A stretch of DNA of 64,000 nucleotides. It comes from Paracraurococcus lichenis (lineage in GTDB: Bacteria; Pseudomonadota; Alphaproteobacteria; Acetobacterales; Acetobacteraceae). Below, one piece after another: positions 33,233-43,423 of this stretch. Numbering within the stretch: the stretch's first letter is position 1; each line of letters opens with the position of its first letter. A model generated the notes under the pieces. It had not been told where the DNA came from. It did not search any database and saw nothing but the letters and a program-made list of their open reading frames with translations. Position numbers and translations under genes: made by a program. The stretch lies in the NCBI RefSeq assembly GCF_030657435.1, contig NZ_JAUTWS010000016.1, forward strand, positions 62,001 through 126,000, read 5' to 3'.

Positions 33233-34567
33233 TCAGGGCGGCTGGACGCCGACCGGGTCGCGGGGCCCCGGCTCCATCCGAGATTCGGCCTGCGCCGATG
33301 GTGCCGCGCGCCGGCGATCGGCCTCCGCGGCCCTGGGCGGCGCCACCGGCTGCGGCGCCGCCCGGGCCGCCAGCCGGTCGGCGAGCCAGAAGGCGACCGG
33401 GTTCAGCGCGATGGTGATGAGCGCCACGGCCAGCACCAGGTCCCTGCCCTGCTCCGGCAGCACCTTCTCCGTCACGCCGAGCCCGGCCAGGATGAAGGAG
33501 AACTCGCCGATCTGCGCGAGCGAGGCGGCGACCACCAGCGCGTCCCGATTGTTGAGGCCGCGCAGCCGCGCGATGGCCCAGGCCGCCGCCGGCTTGCCCA
33601 GCATCGCCACCAGCACCGCCCCGGCCAGCGCCAGCGGCTGCGCCCAGAGGATCGCCGGGTCGAACAGCATCCCGACCGAGACGAAGAACAGCACCGCGAA
33701 GGCGTCGCGCAGCGGCAGGGTCTGCTCGGCCGCCTTCTGGCTCAGCGCCGACTGGCCCAGCACCAGGCCCGAGAGGAAGGCGCCGAGGGCGAGGGAGACG
33801 CCGAAGGCGACGTAGGCGAGGTAGGCGACGCCGAGGGCCGCGACCAGCGAGGCCAGCGAGAAGAGCTCGCGCGAGCGCAGGGCGCCGACCATGGAGAGCG
33901 CCGCCGGCAGCACCCGGCTGCCCACCAGCAGCATCAGAGTGACGAAGACCGCCACCTTGCCCAGCGTGATCAGCAGGGAGACGAGCAGGCCATGCCCGCC
34001 GACGCCCATGCCGGAGAGCATGCCGACCGGCATCCGTCCGTCCAGCAGCGCCGCCGCCACCGGCACGAGGACGAGGGCCAGGACCATCGCCAGGTCCTCC
34101 ACCACCACCCAGCCAACCGCGACCTTGCCGGCCCGGCTCGCCATCGCGCCGCGCTCGGCCAGTGCCCGCATCAGCACGACCGTGCTGGCGACCGAGAGGC
34201 AGATGCCGAAGACCAACCCCTCCCCGTCGCTCCAGCCCCAGAGCCGGGCGACGCCCCAGCCGAGCAGGCTGCCCGCCGCCATGGCGAGCGGCGCGCCCGG
34301 CCCGGCGACGCCGCGCGCCTCGGCCAGTTCGCGCGGGGAGAAGTGCAGGCCGACGCCGAACATCAGCAGAATGATGCCGATCTCGGAGAGCTCCTTGGCG
34401 AGGGCGAGGTCGCCGATGAAGCCCGGGGTCTGCGGCCCGATCAGCACGCCTGCCAGCAGGTAGCCGACCAGCGGCGGCAGCCGCAGCTTGCGCGCGACGA
34501 CGCCGAGCAGCAGTGCCGCGGTCAGGGCGGCAACCAGCGTGGTGAGGAGCGGCGTGTCGTGCGGCAT
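33233..34567 (-). CDS. Cation:proton antiporter, CPA2/KefB-like, without a TrkA-N domain
   Basis: A 444-residue membrane protein of 12-13 helices with a CPA2 pattern: LPPLVGYLLAGVLIGP (helix 2-3), LLMFGVGLHFSP, VASTVVLMRAL, and the second unit ending LAQIGEFSFILAGLG. The core matches YbaL/RosB/KefB-type antiporters, which exchange K+ or Na+ for H+. Those usually have a C-terminal TrkA-N nucleotide-binding domain, making about 560-600 residues; this one ends after the membrane domain with a proline-rich tail, so it lacks the NAD/glutathione-linked gating part. It is a stand-alone gene between the MaoC-like and M32 genes. Confidence 0.87.
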   Translation of the reverse strand: MPHDTPLLTTLVAALTAALLLGVVARKLRLPPLVGYLLAGVLIGPQTPGFIGDLALAKELSEIGIILLMFGVGLHFSPRELAEARGVAGPGAPLAMAAGSLLGWGVARLWGWSDGEGLVFGICLSVASTVVLMRALAERGAMASRAGKVAVGWVVVEDLAMVLALVLVPVAAALLDGRMPVGMLSGMGVGGHGLLVSLLITLGKVAVFVTLMLLVGSRVLPAALSMVGALRSRELFSLASLVAALGVAYLAYVAFGVSLALGAFLSGLVLGQSALSQKAAEQTLPLRDAFAVLFFVSVGMLFDPAILWAQPLALAGAVLVAMLGKPAAAWAIARLRGLNNRDALVVAASLAQIGEFSFILAGLGVTEKVLPEQGRDLVLAVALITIALNPVAFWLADRLAARAAPQPVAPPRAAEADRRRAAPSAQAESRMEPGPRDPVGVQPP

Positions 34568-34607
34568 GCCCTCTATTTGGGGGAAGCCGCGCGCAAATGC
34601 ACCCGAT

Positions 34608-36092
34608 TCACACGTTCAGGTAGCGGCGCCGCAGATGCCCCATGAAGTCCTCGGGATCGAGCAGCTTGCCGGTGGCGTGCCGCAGCAGGTCCTGGAAGCC
34701 GAGGCGCGAGCCCTGCGCGTGCACCTTCTCCCGCAGCCAGGCCATCAGCGGCAGCATCTCGCCCTGCGCGAGGGCGTCGTCGATTTCCGGCACCTCGCGC
34801 CGGGCGGCCTGCATGAGCTGCGCGGCGGCCATGGCGCCCAGGGTGTAACTCGGGAAGTAGCCGAAGGCGCCGTCATGCCAGTGGATGTCCTGCAGACAGC
34901 CGCGGGCGTCGTCGGGCGGGACGATGCCGAGCAAGGCGGAGAAACCCTCGTTCCAGGCGGCGGGCAGGTCGGCGACCTCGAGCGCGCCCTCGATCATAGC
35001 CCGCTCCAGGCGGAAGCGGAGGATGACATGGGCGGGGTAGGTCAGCTCGTCGGCATCGACGCGGATATGGCCGCGCTCCACCCGGCGCCAGAGGGCGACC
35101 AGGTTCTCCGTGGCATAGAGCGCCGGGTCGCCGCCGAAGCTCGCCCGCAATTCGCGCCCGAGGAAGGAGAGGAAGCCGTCGGAGCGGCAGGCCTGCATCT
35201 CGACGATCAGGCTCTGCGACTCATGCGCCGCCATGCCGGCGGCATCGCCCACGGGCTGGCGGGCCCAGGCGGCGGGCAGGCCGCGCTCGTACTGGGCATG
35301 GCCGGTCTCGTGCAGCACGCCCATCAGCGCCTTGGCGACGTCGTCCTCGGCATAGAAGGTCGTCAGGCGGACATCGGTCGGGGTGCCGCCGCAGAAGGGA
35401 TGCAGGCTCTCGTCCAGGCGGGCATGGCCGTAGTCGAGGCCGACCCGCTCCGACATGCGGCGGCAGAGCAGGCGTTGCTTGTCCACCGGGAAGGGCCCGG
35501 GCAGCGGCCGCGGGGCGGGGCGGCGGGCCTGGATCGCCTCGGCCCGCGGCAGGGCCTCGCGCAGGAAGGCCTCGTAGGCGGCGAAGACCGGCTCGACCTC
35601 GGCCGCCGTCACGCCGCGCTGGTAGCCCTCCATCAGCGCATCATAGGGCGAGAGGCCGAGCGCGGCGGAGAGCGCCCGGGCCATCTCCCGCTGCAGCCGC
35701 ACCACCTCCTCCAGCGCCGGGCGGACCAGGGCGAAGTCGGACCGCGCCTTGGCCTCCCGCCAGGTGCTCTCGCAGGCGCTGTTGGCGCGCGCCATGGCCT
35801 CGACCAGCGCGGTGGGCAGGGCGGCGGAGCGCCGGTGGGCGCGGCGCATGAGCTCGAGATTGGCCCGGTCCCACTCCCCCTCGGCCTCGGCGACGGCGAG
35901 GTCCTCGGCGACCTCGGGCGCGGTCGCCAGCTCATGCGCGAGGCCGGCGAGGGTCGCCAGTTGCTCCCCGCGCGCCGCGGCGCCGCCGGGCGGCATCATG
36001 GCGCTGGCATCCCAGTGCAGCATGGCCTGCGCCTCGCCGAGGGTGGCGATGCGGGCGGCGCGGGCCTTCAGGCGGTCATAGGCGGCGTTCAT
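34608..36092 (-). CDS. Carboxypeptidase M32 (thermostable carboxypeptidase Taq-like)
   Basis: A 494-residue zinc metallocarboxypeptidase. The zinc/catalytic motif HETGH is at residues 261-265, followed by QYERGLP and AAHESQSLIVEMQ, which carry further conserved M32 residues. DESLHPFCGGTPTDVRLTTFY and the C-terminal FRLERAMIEG and YFPSYTLGAM blocks are family signatures. Length agrees with the usual 490-500. It removes C-terminal residues from peptides in the cytoplasm. It is the last gene of the minus-strand run that begins with the cytochrome oxidase cluster, just after SURF1. Confidence 0.95.
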   Translation of the reverse strand: MNAAYDRLKARAARIATLGEAQAMLHWDASAMMPPGGAAARGEQLATLAGLAHELATAPEVAEDLAVAEAEGEWDRANLELMRRAHRRSAALPTALVEAMARANSACESTWREAKARSDFALVRPALEEVVRLQREMARALSAALGLSPYDALMEGYQRGVTAAEVEPVFAAYEAFLREALPRAEAIQARRPAPRPLPGPFPVDKQRLLCRRMSERVGLDYGHARLDESLHPFCGGTPTDVRLTTFYAEDDVAKALMGVLHETGHAQYERGLPAAWARQPVGDAAGMAAHESQSLIVEMQACRSDGFLSFLGRELRASFGGDPALYATENLVALWRRVERGHIRVDADELTYPAHVILRFRLERAMIEGALEVADLPAAWNEGFSALLGIVPPDDARGCLQDIHWHDGAFGYFPSYTLGAMAAAQLMQAARREVPEIDDALAQGEMLPLMAWLREKVHAQGSRLGFQDLLRHATGKLLDPEDFMGHLRRRYLNV

Positions 36093-36104
36093 GCCGGGTC
36101 CTTT

Positions 36105-36803
36105 TCAAGGCGAGGCTTTCCGCCGCCACAGGAAGGCGCCGAGCACCCCGACCAGCGACACCGCCAGGCCGTACCAAGTGATGGCATAGCCGAGATGCGG
36201 GTTGTCCGGCCGCGGCAGGTGGCGCGGGGCGGCGGGCAGGGCATCCACCGGCGCCCCCGGTGGCGCGAGGGCGACGAGGCCGAAGGGCATGGGAGGCGGC
36301 AGGTCCAGCGCCCGGCCGATCGCCGCGGGGTCGAAGACATAGAAGCGTCGGCCGGCCGGGTCGTCCTTCGGGCTGTTCCAGTCGCGCTCGTCGGCGGGGC
36401 GGACGAAGCCGGTGACCTCGACCCGGCCCTCCGGCCGCGCCACTGGCCGGGTGCGTTCCATCGGCACCCAGCCGCGGTCGACCAGCAGGGGCGGCGCGCC
36501 GTCGCGCAGCAGGGGCGTGACGAGATGGGTGCCGAGCGTGGTGCCGCGCAGTTCGACGCCCAGCATCGCCTCCCGGTCGTAGTCGAAGCGGCCGGCGGCA
36601 GCGACCTTGGCGAAGGGACGCGCGGCGGCGTCGAGCGGCGCGGGCGGGCCGGCCTCCGCGGCCGCGATGCTGGCCAGCAGGTCGGTCTTCCAGTGCAGCC
36701 GCCGGACCTGCCAATTGCCGAGGCCGATGAGGATGACCAGCACCGGCAGGGCGGCGATCACCGGCAGCCAGCGCCGGATGCTCATTCGTGACGGCACCCG
36801 CAT
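36105..36803 (-). CDS. SURF1 family cytochrome c oxidase assembly protein
   Basis: A 232-residue membrane protein with an N-terminal helix (WLPVIAALPVLVILIGLGNWQVRRLHWK) and a C-terminal helix (YAITWYGLAVSLVGVLGAFLWRRK), the SURF1 topology. Between them lie GTHLVTPLLRDGAPPLLVDRGWVP and PHLGYAITWYGLA, conserved blocks. SURF1 (Shy1) binds heme a for insertion into subunit I. The GGAGG four bases upstream of 36803 favours that start over ATG 36785. It is followed by the M32 gene. Confidence 0.92.
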   Translation of the reverse strand: MRVPSRMSIRRWLPVIAALPVLVILIGLGNWQVRRLHWKTDLLASIAAAEAGPPAPLDAAARPFAKVAAAGRFDYDREAMLGVELRGTTLGTHLVTPLLRDGAPPLLVDRGWVPMERTRPVARPEGRVEVTGFVRPADERDWNSPKDDPAGRRFYVFDPAAIGRALDLPPPMPFGLVALAPPGAPVDALPAAPRHLPRPDNPHLGYAITWYGLAVSLVGVLGAFLWRRKASP

Positions 36804-36909
36804 CGCGCCTCCGCGGCGGACGGGGCCCTCGCGGTGCCCGCCGCGCGCGGCGTCGCCGGACGAGATGATGCCCCGGGGCGCAACGGCGCATCCGGTCCGG
36901 GGAAGGCTG

Positions 36910-37287
36910 TCATGCCGTGGGCGCGCGCAGGCGGTGGCGGTACTGCAGCGCCACCAGCAGGCCCTTGGCGATGCGCATCACCGCCAGCGACAGCGGCACC
37001 ACCACCAACGGCCAGAGCACCGCATGCACCCAGAGCGGTGGCTCGTACTTCACGTCCACCACCAGCGCCGCGATCACCGTCAGCGCGCCGACGATGAAGA
37101 TGCCGGCCATGGCCGGCCCGTCGCCCGAATCATGTGCCCGGAGATCGAGCCCGCAGGCGGGGCACCTCTCCCGCACCGCCAGCAGCCCGGAAAACAGCGG
37201 GCCGCTGCCGCAGCGCGGACAGCGGCCCAGCAGGGCAACCGGTGCCAGCGGGGCCGCCCCGGAGGCCGGGGCCGCACCCACCGCCAT
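36910..37287 (-). CDS. DUF983 zinc-ribbon membrane protein
   Basis: A 125-residue protein with a zinc-ribbon (CPRCGSGPLF and CPACGLDLRAHD) followed by two membrane helices (AGIFIVGALTVIAALVV and LWPLVVVPLSLAVMRIAKG). DUF983 genes are commonly found in alphaproteobacterial cta clusters, between ctaE and surf1, as here, and are thought to help oxidase assembly; this remains inference. Its start lies one base after the ctaE stop. Confidence 0.9.
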   Translation of the reverse strand: MAVGAAPASGAAPLAPVALLGRCPRCGSGPLFSGLLAVRERCPACGLDLRAHDSGDGPAMAGIFIVGALTVIAALVVDVKYEPPLWVHAVLWPLVVVPLSLAVMRIAKGLLVALQYRHRLRAPTA

Positions 37288-37288
37288 G

Positions 37289-38140
37289 TCAGTGCGCCGC
37301 GATCTCGCCCGCACCCCACCAGTAGATGCAGACGAAGAGGAACAGCCACACCACGTCGACGAAGTGCCAGTACCAGGCCGCGGCCTCCAGCCCGAAATGC
37401 TTCTGCGGCGTGAAGTCGCCGCGCATGGCGCGGATCAGGCAGACCAGCAGGAAAGTGGTGCCGACGATCACGTGGAAGCCGTGGAAGCCGGTCGCCAGGA
37501 AGAAGGTCGAGGGATAGACGCCGCCGGTGAAATGGAAGGGCGCGTCGGAATACTCGATCGCCTGGAAGGTGGTGAAGCTGATGCCGAGGAACACGGTCAG
37601 CGCCAGGCCGCGCACCAGCGCCTTGCGGTCGCCATGCAGCAGGCCGTGATGCGCCCAGGTCACCGTGCAGCCGCTCAGCAGCAGGATCATGGTGTTGAGG
37701 AAGGGCAGGCCGAAGGGATCGAAGGTCAGCACGCCCTTCGGCGGCCAGATCGCCACCTCGGCGCCCGAGACATGGTTCGGGTAGAGCGCGAAATGGAAAT
37801 AGGCCCAGAAGAAGGCGACGAAGAACATCACCTCGGAGGCGATGAACAGCGTCATGCCGTAGCGCAGGCCGATGCGCACCACCGGCGTGTGCAGGCCGGG
37901 CGTGTGCGACTCGCGGATGACGTCGCGCCACCAGAAGAACATGGTGGCGAGCACGCCGAGCACGCCGACCACCAGCATCCACTTGGTGCCGTAATGCGCC
38001 AGCAGGATGATGCCGAGCACCAGCGCACCGCCGGCGAAGGCGCCGACCAGCGGCCAGGGCGAGGGATCCACCAAGTGGTAGGGGTGCTTGTGCAGCGGGG
38101 CGGGCTCCGCCGTCGCCGTCATGTCGGTGGTGCTGGCCAT
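37289..38140 (-). CDS. ctaE: Cytochrome c oxidase subunit III
   Basis: The 283-residue product is subunit III of aa3 oxidase, with seven helices typical of the COX3 family. Conserved features include HKHPYHLVDPSPWPLVGAFAGGAL near the N-terminus, FFVAFFWAYFHFALYP, GCTVTWAHH, and the C-terminal HGFHVIVGTTFLLVCLIR and WYWHFVDVVWLFLF. It stabilises the two-subunit core and proton uptake. It follows ctaG by about 130 bases. Confidence 0.97.
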   Translation of the reverse strand: MASTTDMTATAEPAPLHKHPYHLVDPSPWPLVGAFAGGALVLGIILLAHYGTKWMLVVGVLGVLATMFFWWRDVIRESHTPGLHTPVVRIGLRYGMTLFIASEVMFFVAFFWAYFHFALYPNHVSGAEVAIWPPKGVLTFDPFGLPFLNTMILLLSGCTVTWAHHGLLHGDRKALVRGLALTVFLGISFTTFQAIEYSDAPFHFTGGVYPSTFFLATGFHGFHVIVGTTFLLVCLIRAMRGDFTPQKHFGLEAAAWYWHFVDVVWLFLFVCIYWWGAGEIAAH

Positions 38141-38273
38141 CTGACGTCCTGGTCCGATCCGATTCAGTCGGGACCGGCCCCTACTGGGCGGGGTCCCGGT
38201 TGCTGCGCATCAATCCTCAAAACCCTGCCCCGATCAAGCCCGCCGGGCCGATCCTGGCGGAGTTTCCAGGGGT

Positions 38274-38921
38274 TTACGGGGTGCCGCGCGGCGCCGCGCC
38301 GACATGCGGCCCGGCATTCGCCAGGGCGCCGCTGCGCTGCGCATCGTCGAGGCTGCGGAAGAAGCTGTAGTTGATGGTGATGGTGCGGATGTCGCGGGTG
38401 TTCGGGTCCGCCGCGATCTTCGGGTCCACCCAGAAGGCGAGCGGCATGTCCACCTGCTGTCCGGGCTCAAGCGTCTGCTGCTCGAAGCAGAAGCAGGCGG
38501 TCTTGTGGAAGTACTTGCCCACCACCTCCGGCGTGACGTTGTAGGTGGCAACCCCCGTCACCGGAACATCGGCGCGGTTGGCCGCCTGGTAGAAGGCCAT
38601 GGCCTCCTCCCCCTCCCGCACCTGCATCGGGCCCTGGCCCGGCGCGAAGCGCCAGGGCAGGTCGGGCTGGGTATTGGCGTTGAAGCGCACGGTGATCACG
38701 CGGCCGCTCGCGCCAGGCGCCGCGGGACCGCCCACCTGCACCGTGCCGTTGTAGCCGGTGGCGCGGCAGAACATGTCGTAGAGCGGCACGGAGGCGAAGG
38801 CGAGGCCGACCATGCCGCAGACGAAGGCGCCGACGCCCGCGGCCATGCGGCGGTTGCGGCGGCGGAGCGTCTCGGCGCGAAGGGGATCCATGCCGCGGGA
38901 GGTGGGAGCGGGCCGGTCCAT
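38274..38921 (-). CDS. ctaG: Cytochrome c oxidase assembly factor CtaG/Cox11 (copper chaperone for CuB)
   Basis: CtaG delivers copper to the CuB site of subunit I. The 215-residue protein has an N-terminal membrane anchor (about 26-48) and the Cox11 copper-binding motif CFCFEQQ, following YFHKTA, with PLYDMFCRATGYNGTVQ just after the helix. The start follows the small membrane protein gene by 3 bases. The order ctaB-small-ctaG-ctaE is the usual alphaproteobacterial one. Confidence 0.96.
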   Translation of the reverse strand: MDRPAPTSRGMDPLRAETLRRRNRRMAAGVGAFVCGMVGLAFASVPLYDMFCRATGYNGTVQVGGPAAPGASGRVITVRFNANTQPDLPWRFAPGQGPMQVREGEEAMAFYQAANRADVPVTGVATYNVTPEVVGKYFHKTACFCFEQQTLEPGQQVDMPLAFWVDPKIAADPNTRDIRTITINYSFFRSLDDAQRSGALANAGPHVGAAPRGTP

Positions 38922-38924
38922 GGG

Positions 38925-39083
38925 CTAGCCCCGCAGCACGCGCGCGGTGCTGATGAAGAAGAACAGCACGACGAGGGCGATGAGGACGCCGAGCACCGCC
39001 CAGTTCTTCTGCCGGCGGCGGCGCTCGAAATCCGCGCGCTGCTCCGGCGTCATCGGCTGGGACGCAGCCCCCTGCGCCGTCAT
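38925..39083 (-). CDS. Small single-helix membrane protein of the cta cluster (CoxF-like)
   Basis: A 52-residue protein: a polar N-terminus (TPEQRADFERRRRQKN) followed by one membrane helix (WAVLGVLIALVVLFFFIS) and a short end. Such small proteins between ctaB and ctaG are annotated CoxF or cytochrome oxidase-associated protein in alphaproteobacteria. Its ATG overlaps the ctaB stop (ATGA), so it is translationally coupled, and ctaG starts 3 bases after it. Confidence 0.8.
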   Translation of the reverse strand: MTAQGAASQPMTPEQRADFERRRRQKNWAVLGVLIALVVLFFFISTARVLRG

Positions 39084-40018
39084 CCGAGGATCATCCGGTC
39101 CACCGCCAGCGCGATGAACAGCAGGCCGAGATAGGAGAGCGAGTAGCGGAAGCACTTCTTCGCCGGCAGGTCGCCCGAGAGGCTGCGGCCCGCCTCATCC
39201 TGCCGGTCGCGGAAGACCGCGATGGCCTGGCGCAGGAACTCCGCCCCCAGCAGCACCGCGGCCGCCGCATAGATCAGGCCGGCGAAGCCGAGCAGGCTGG
39301 GCAGCAGCGTCAGCGGCAGCAGCACCAGGGTGTAGAGCAGCACCTGCCGCCGCGTCTCCTTCGCGCCATGGGTGACCGGCAGCATGGGCACGCCCACGCG
39401 CTCGTAATCCGCATGCGCGAAGAGGCTGAGCGCCCAGAAATGCGGCGGCGTCCAGAAGAAGATGATGGCGAAGAGCACCAGCGGCTCGAGCGTCACATGG
39501 CCGGTGACCGCGGCCCAGCCGATCACAGGCGGGAAGGCGCCGGCGGCGCCACCGATAACGATGTTCTGGCTGGTCCGGCGCTTCAGCCACATCGTGTAGA
39601 CCAGGACGTAGAAGGCGATCGAGAGCGCCAGCACGCCGGCCGCCACCCAGTTGGTGGCGAGCCCCATGATGAGGACCGAGGCGACGGCGAGGCCGACGCC
39701 GTAGGACAGCGCCGCGCCCGGCATGATCCGCCCGGCCGGGATCGGCCGCGTCGCGGTGCGCTTCATCCGCGCATCGATGTCGCGGTCGTACCACATGTTG
39801 ATCGCACCCGCGGCGCCGGCGCCGAGCGCGATGCAGAGCACGGCGGCGATCGAGAGCGCGGGCGGCAGTGAACCGGGTGCGACCAGCAGCCCGACCACGC
39901 CGGTCAGCACCACCAGCGACACGACGCGGGGCTTCAGCAGCGTCACCCAGTCGCGCACCTCCGAAAGGTCCTGCGGCGGGGCGAGCACGTCGGGGGTGGC
40001 GGCGGTCAGATCGCTCAT
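39080..40018 (-). CDS. ctaB: Protoheme IX farnesyltransferase (heme O synthase)
   Basis: CtaB (Cox10) farnesylates heme B to give heme O. The 312-residue protein has about nine helices and the prenyltransferase motif NMWYDRDIDARMKRTATRPIPAGR, with a second Asp-containing region near FAHADYERVGVPMLPV. LKPRVVSLVVLTGVVG near the N-terminus is another family block. No ctaA (heme A synthase) lies nearby. ATG 40018 is preferred; one 24 bases upstream is also possible. It follows ctaD by about 150 bases. Confidence 0.96.
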   Translation of the reverse strand: MSDLTAATPDVLAPPQDLSEVRDWVTLLKPRVVSLVVLTGVVGLLVAPGSLPPALSIAAVLCIALGAGAAGAINMWYDRDIDARMKRTATRPIPAGRIMPGAALSYGVGLAVASVLIMGLATNWVAAGVLALSIAFYVLVYTMWLKRRTSQNIVIGGAAGAFPPVIGWAAVTGHVTLEPLVLFAIIFFWTPPHFWALSLFAHADYERVGVPMLPVTHGAKETRRQVLLYTLVLLPLTLLPSLLGFAGLIYAAAAVLLGAEFLRQAIAVFRDRQDEAGRSLSGDLPAKKCFRYSLSYLGLLFIALAVDRMILG

Positions 40019-40166
40019 CGGGTGGCAGTCCAGGCCCTGCATGGGGAAACGCCATGCCCGGCGGCATGGCGCGGTCCGGTCGGTGTGGGAACGCGGGCCG
40101 GAGCCCGAAGGCTCCGGCGGTCACTGCAGCGTCAGCAAGTGCCCGGCCGTTCCGGGCCTCCGCAGG

Positions 40167-41819
<1,653 letters not shown>

Positions 41820-42746
41820 TCAGCGGGGCAGGGCGGCAAGCTGCTGCGGGCCGGCCGGCGCGGCCGCCACTGGCGGGGCGCCATCCGCCTGCGCGTACTT
41901 CTTCTTGGCCTGCTCGATCCAGGCCGTGAACTCGGCCTCCGGCACCGCCTGCACCTGGATCGGCATGAACCAGTGGTTGGTCCCGCAGATCTGGTTGCAC
42001 TGGCCGTAGAAGGTCCCGGCCCTATCGGCGCGGAACCAGGTCTCCAGCGTCCGGCCCGGGATCGAGTATTTCTGCACGCCGAGCGCGGGGACGAAGAAGC
42101 TGTGGATCACGTCCTGCCCGGTGGTCAGCACGCGGACATTCTTGCCCACCGGAATGACCAGCGGCTCATCCACCGCGAGGTTGCGGGGCTGGCCGGGCTT
42201 CAGGTCCTCCTCCGGGATCGGGCGGCTGTCGAAGGCGAAGTCCTGGTCGGGATAGGCGTAGTGCCAGTACCACTGCCGGCCCTGGACGTTGATGGTGAGG
42301 TCGGCGTCACGCGCCCGGTCCTCGTAATAGATCAGCCGGAAGGAGGGGATGGCGATCACCACCAGGATCAGCACCGGGATCACCGTCCAGGCGATCTCGA
42401 TGATGGTGTTGTGGCTGGTGCGGGACGGGGTCGGGTTCGCCGACTCGCGGAACTTCCACACCACATAGGCCAGCAGCACCAGCACAAAGGCGGTGATGGC
42501 GATGATGATCCACAGCACCAGCGTGTTGAAGTCGTGGATCGCTTCCTTCACCGGGCCGGCCGCCGGCTGCAGGCCGATGCCCCAGGGGGCCGGCGCGCCA
42601 AGGTTGCCATGGGTCTCGCCGACAATGCCGCCCGTGGGCGTGTTGCCCTGCGCCAGCGCCTGCCCCAGCAGGCAGGACGCCCAGACGAGACCGGCCGTCG
42701 CCAGCCCCGATGCCTTAGCCAACCATCGCCCGATCACACGTCGCAT
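41820..42746 (-). CDS. ctaC: Cytochrome c oxidase subunit II
   Basis: Subunit II (308 residues) accepts electrons from cytochrome c through the CuA centre. It has a signal peptide, then two helices (about 72-100 and 117-135), and a periplasmic cupredoxin domain with CuA ligands Cys250, Cys254, His258 and Met261 in GQCNQICGTNHWFMPI plus His215 in HSFFVP. The aromatic GRQWYWHYAYP patch for electron entry is intact. ATG 42746 is chosen over upstream in-frame codons. It is the first gene of the oxidase operon. Confidence 0.97.
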   Translation of the reverse strand: MRRVIGRWLAKASGLATAGLVWASCLLGQALAQGNTPTGGIVGETHGNLGAPAPWGIGLQPAAGPVKEAIHDFNTLVLWIIIAITAFVLVLLAYVVWKFRESANPTPSRTSHNTIIEIAWTVIPVLILVVIAIPSFRLIYYEDRARDADLTINVQGRQWYWHYAYPDQDFAFDSRPIPEEDLKPGQPRNLAVDEPLVIPVGKNVRVLTTGQDVIHSFFVPALGVQKYSIPGRTLETWFRADRAGTFYGQCNQICGTNHWFMPIQVQAVPEAEFTAWIEQAKKKYAQADGAPPVAAAPAGPQQLAALPR

Positions 42747-42852
42747 CCCATTCCCGCCCGGGCAGGCGACGCGCGCCGCCCATATTCCATCCCCGCCGGG
42801 CCGCCGGGCGGCCGGCACGGCTGCTCCCGCAGGGCGGGGCAGACGCGGCCGG

Positions 42853-42882
42853 ACCATAGTGCCGGTTCCTGGCACCGCACAA
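42853..42882 (-). promoter_or_regulatory. Possible promoter of the cytochrome oxidase operon
   Basis: On the minus strand TTGTGC (42882-42877) and TATGGT (42858-42853) have an 18-base spacer, about 107 bases before the ctaC ATG. A short hairpin CTTGCG-ATGA-CGCAAG (42893-42908) just upstream may end the arsR transcript. Confidence 0.3.
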
Positions 42883-42922
42883 GTGAGCCGGCCTTGCGAT
42901 GACGCAAGCCCGGCGCGGTTTT

Positions 42923-43249
42923 TCAGGTGCCGCCTTCGGCCTCCGCATCGACCTCGGCGACATGGTCGACCATGTCCGACAACATGGATCGGACATGCTC
43001 GTCCTGCACCGCGTAGAAGACCTGCCGTCCCCGCCGGTCCGCCTGCAGCAGCCGCGCCGCGCGCAGCAGGCGCAGGTGGTGCGAGACCAGCGAGGCCGAG
43101 ATGCCGAGCCGATCCGCCATCTCGCCCACCGCCGCCGGCGCATCCAGGCAGGCCAGGATGATCCGCAGCCGCGTCGGGTCGCTCATCAGGCGGAACATCT
43201 CCGCCAATTCGACGACCTGGTCCTCTCCGATCCGAACCCGACCGCGCAT
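42923..43249 (-). CDS. ArsR/SmtB family metal sensor with an alpha-5 metal site
   Basis: A 108-residue winged-helix repressor. The HTH (VGEMADRLGISASLVSHHLRLLRAARLL) and wing (DRRGRQVFYAV) are typical. The alpha-3 cysteine box (ELCVCDL in ArsR/CadC) is absent, but the C-terminal helix carries Asp83, His85, His96 and Glu99, the D-x-H-x10-H-x2-E pattern of the SmtB/CzrA-type zinc/cobalt alpha-5 site. ATG 43249 has AGGAAG seven bases upstream. It is divergent from an NRAMP transporter gene, and a TGAACAG...CTGTTCA site in between fits the ArsR/SmtB operator type. Confidence 0.88.
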   Translation of the reverse strand: MRGRVRIGEDQVVELAEMFRLMSDPTRLRIILACLDAPAAVGEMADRLGISASLVSHHLRLLRAARLLQADRRGRQVFYAVQDEHVRSMLSDMVDHVAEVDAEAEGGT

Positions 43250-43378
43250 CGCTGTCTTCCTATCCCGGCGTCGGAACACTCGCGCCTCGCGCCCCTCACC
43301 ACAAGCGGCCCTTGACAGGCCGCGGCCGCGGGGGCACCTGCGCTACATAGTATAACCCACTGAAAAACAAGGGGCGTT

Positions 43379-43400
43379 TGAACAGTTGAAGACCTGTTCA
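43379..43400. promoter_or_regulatory. ArsR/SmtB-type operator upstream of mntH
   Basis: TGAACAG (43379-43385) and CTGTTCA (43394-43400) are a perfect inverted repeat with an 8-base centre. TGAACA...TGTTCA is the core of SmtB-type operators. It lies 23 bases before the mntH start and about 130 bases from the arsR start, next to TATAAC/TATACT-like boxes (43349-43356) that could serve both directions. Confidence 0.65.
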
Positions 43401-43423
43401 GCCATGCCGGACGGGCCCGGCCC

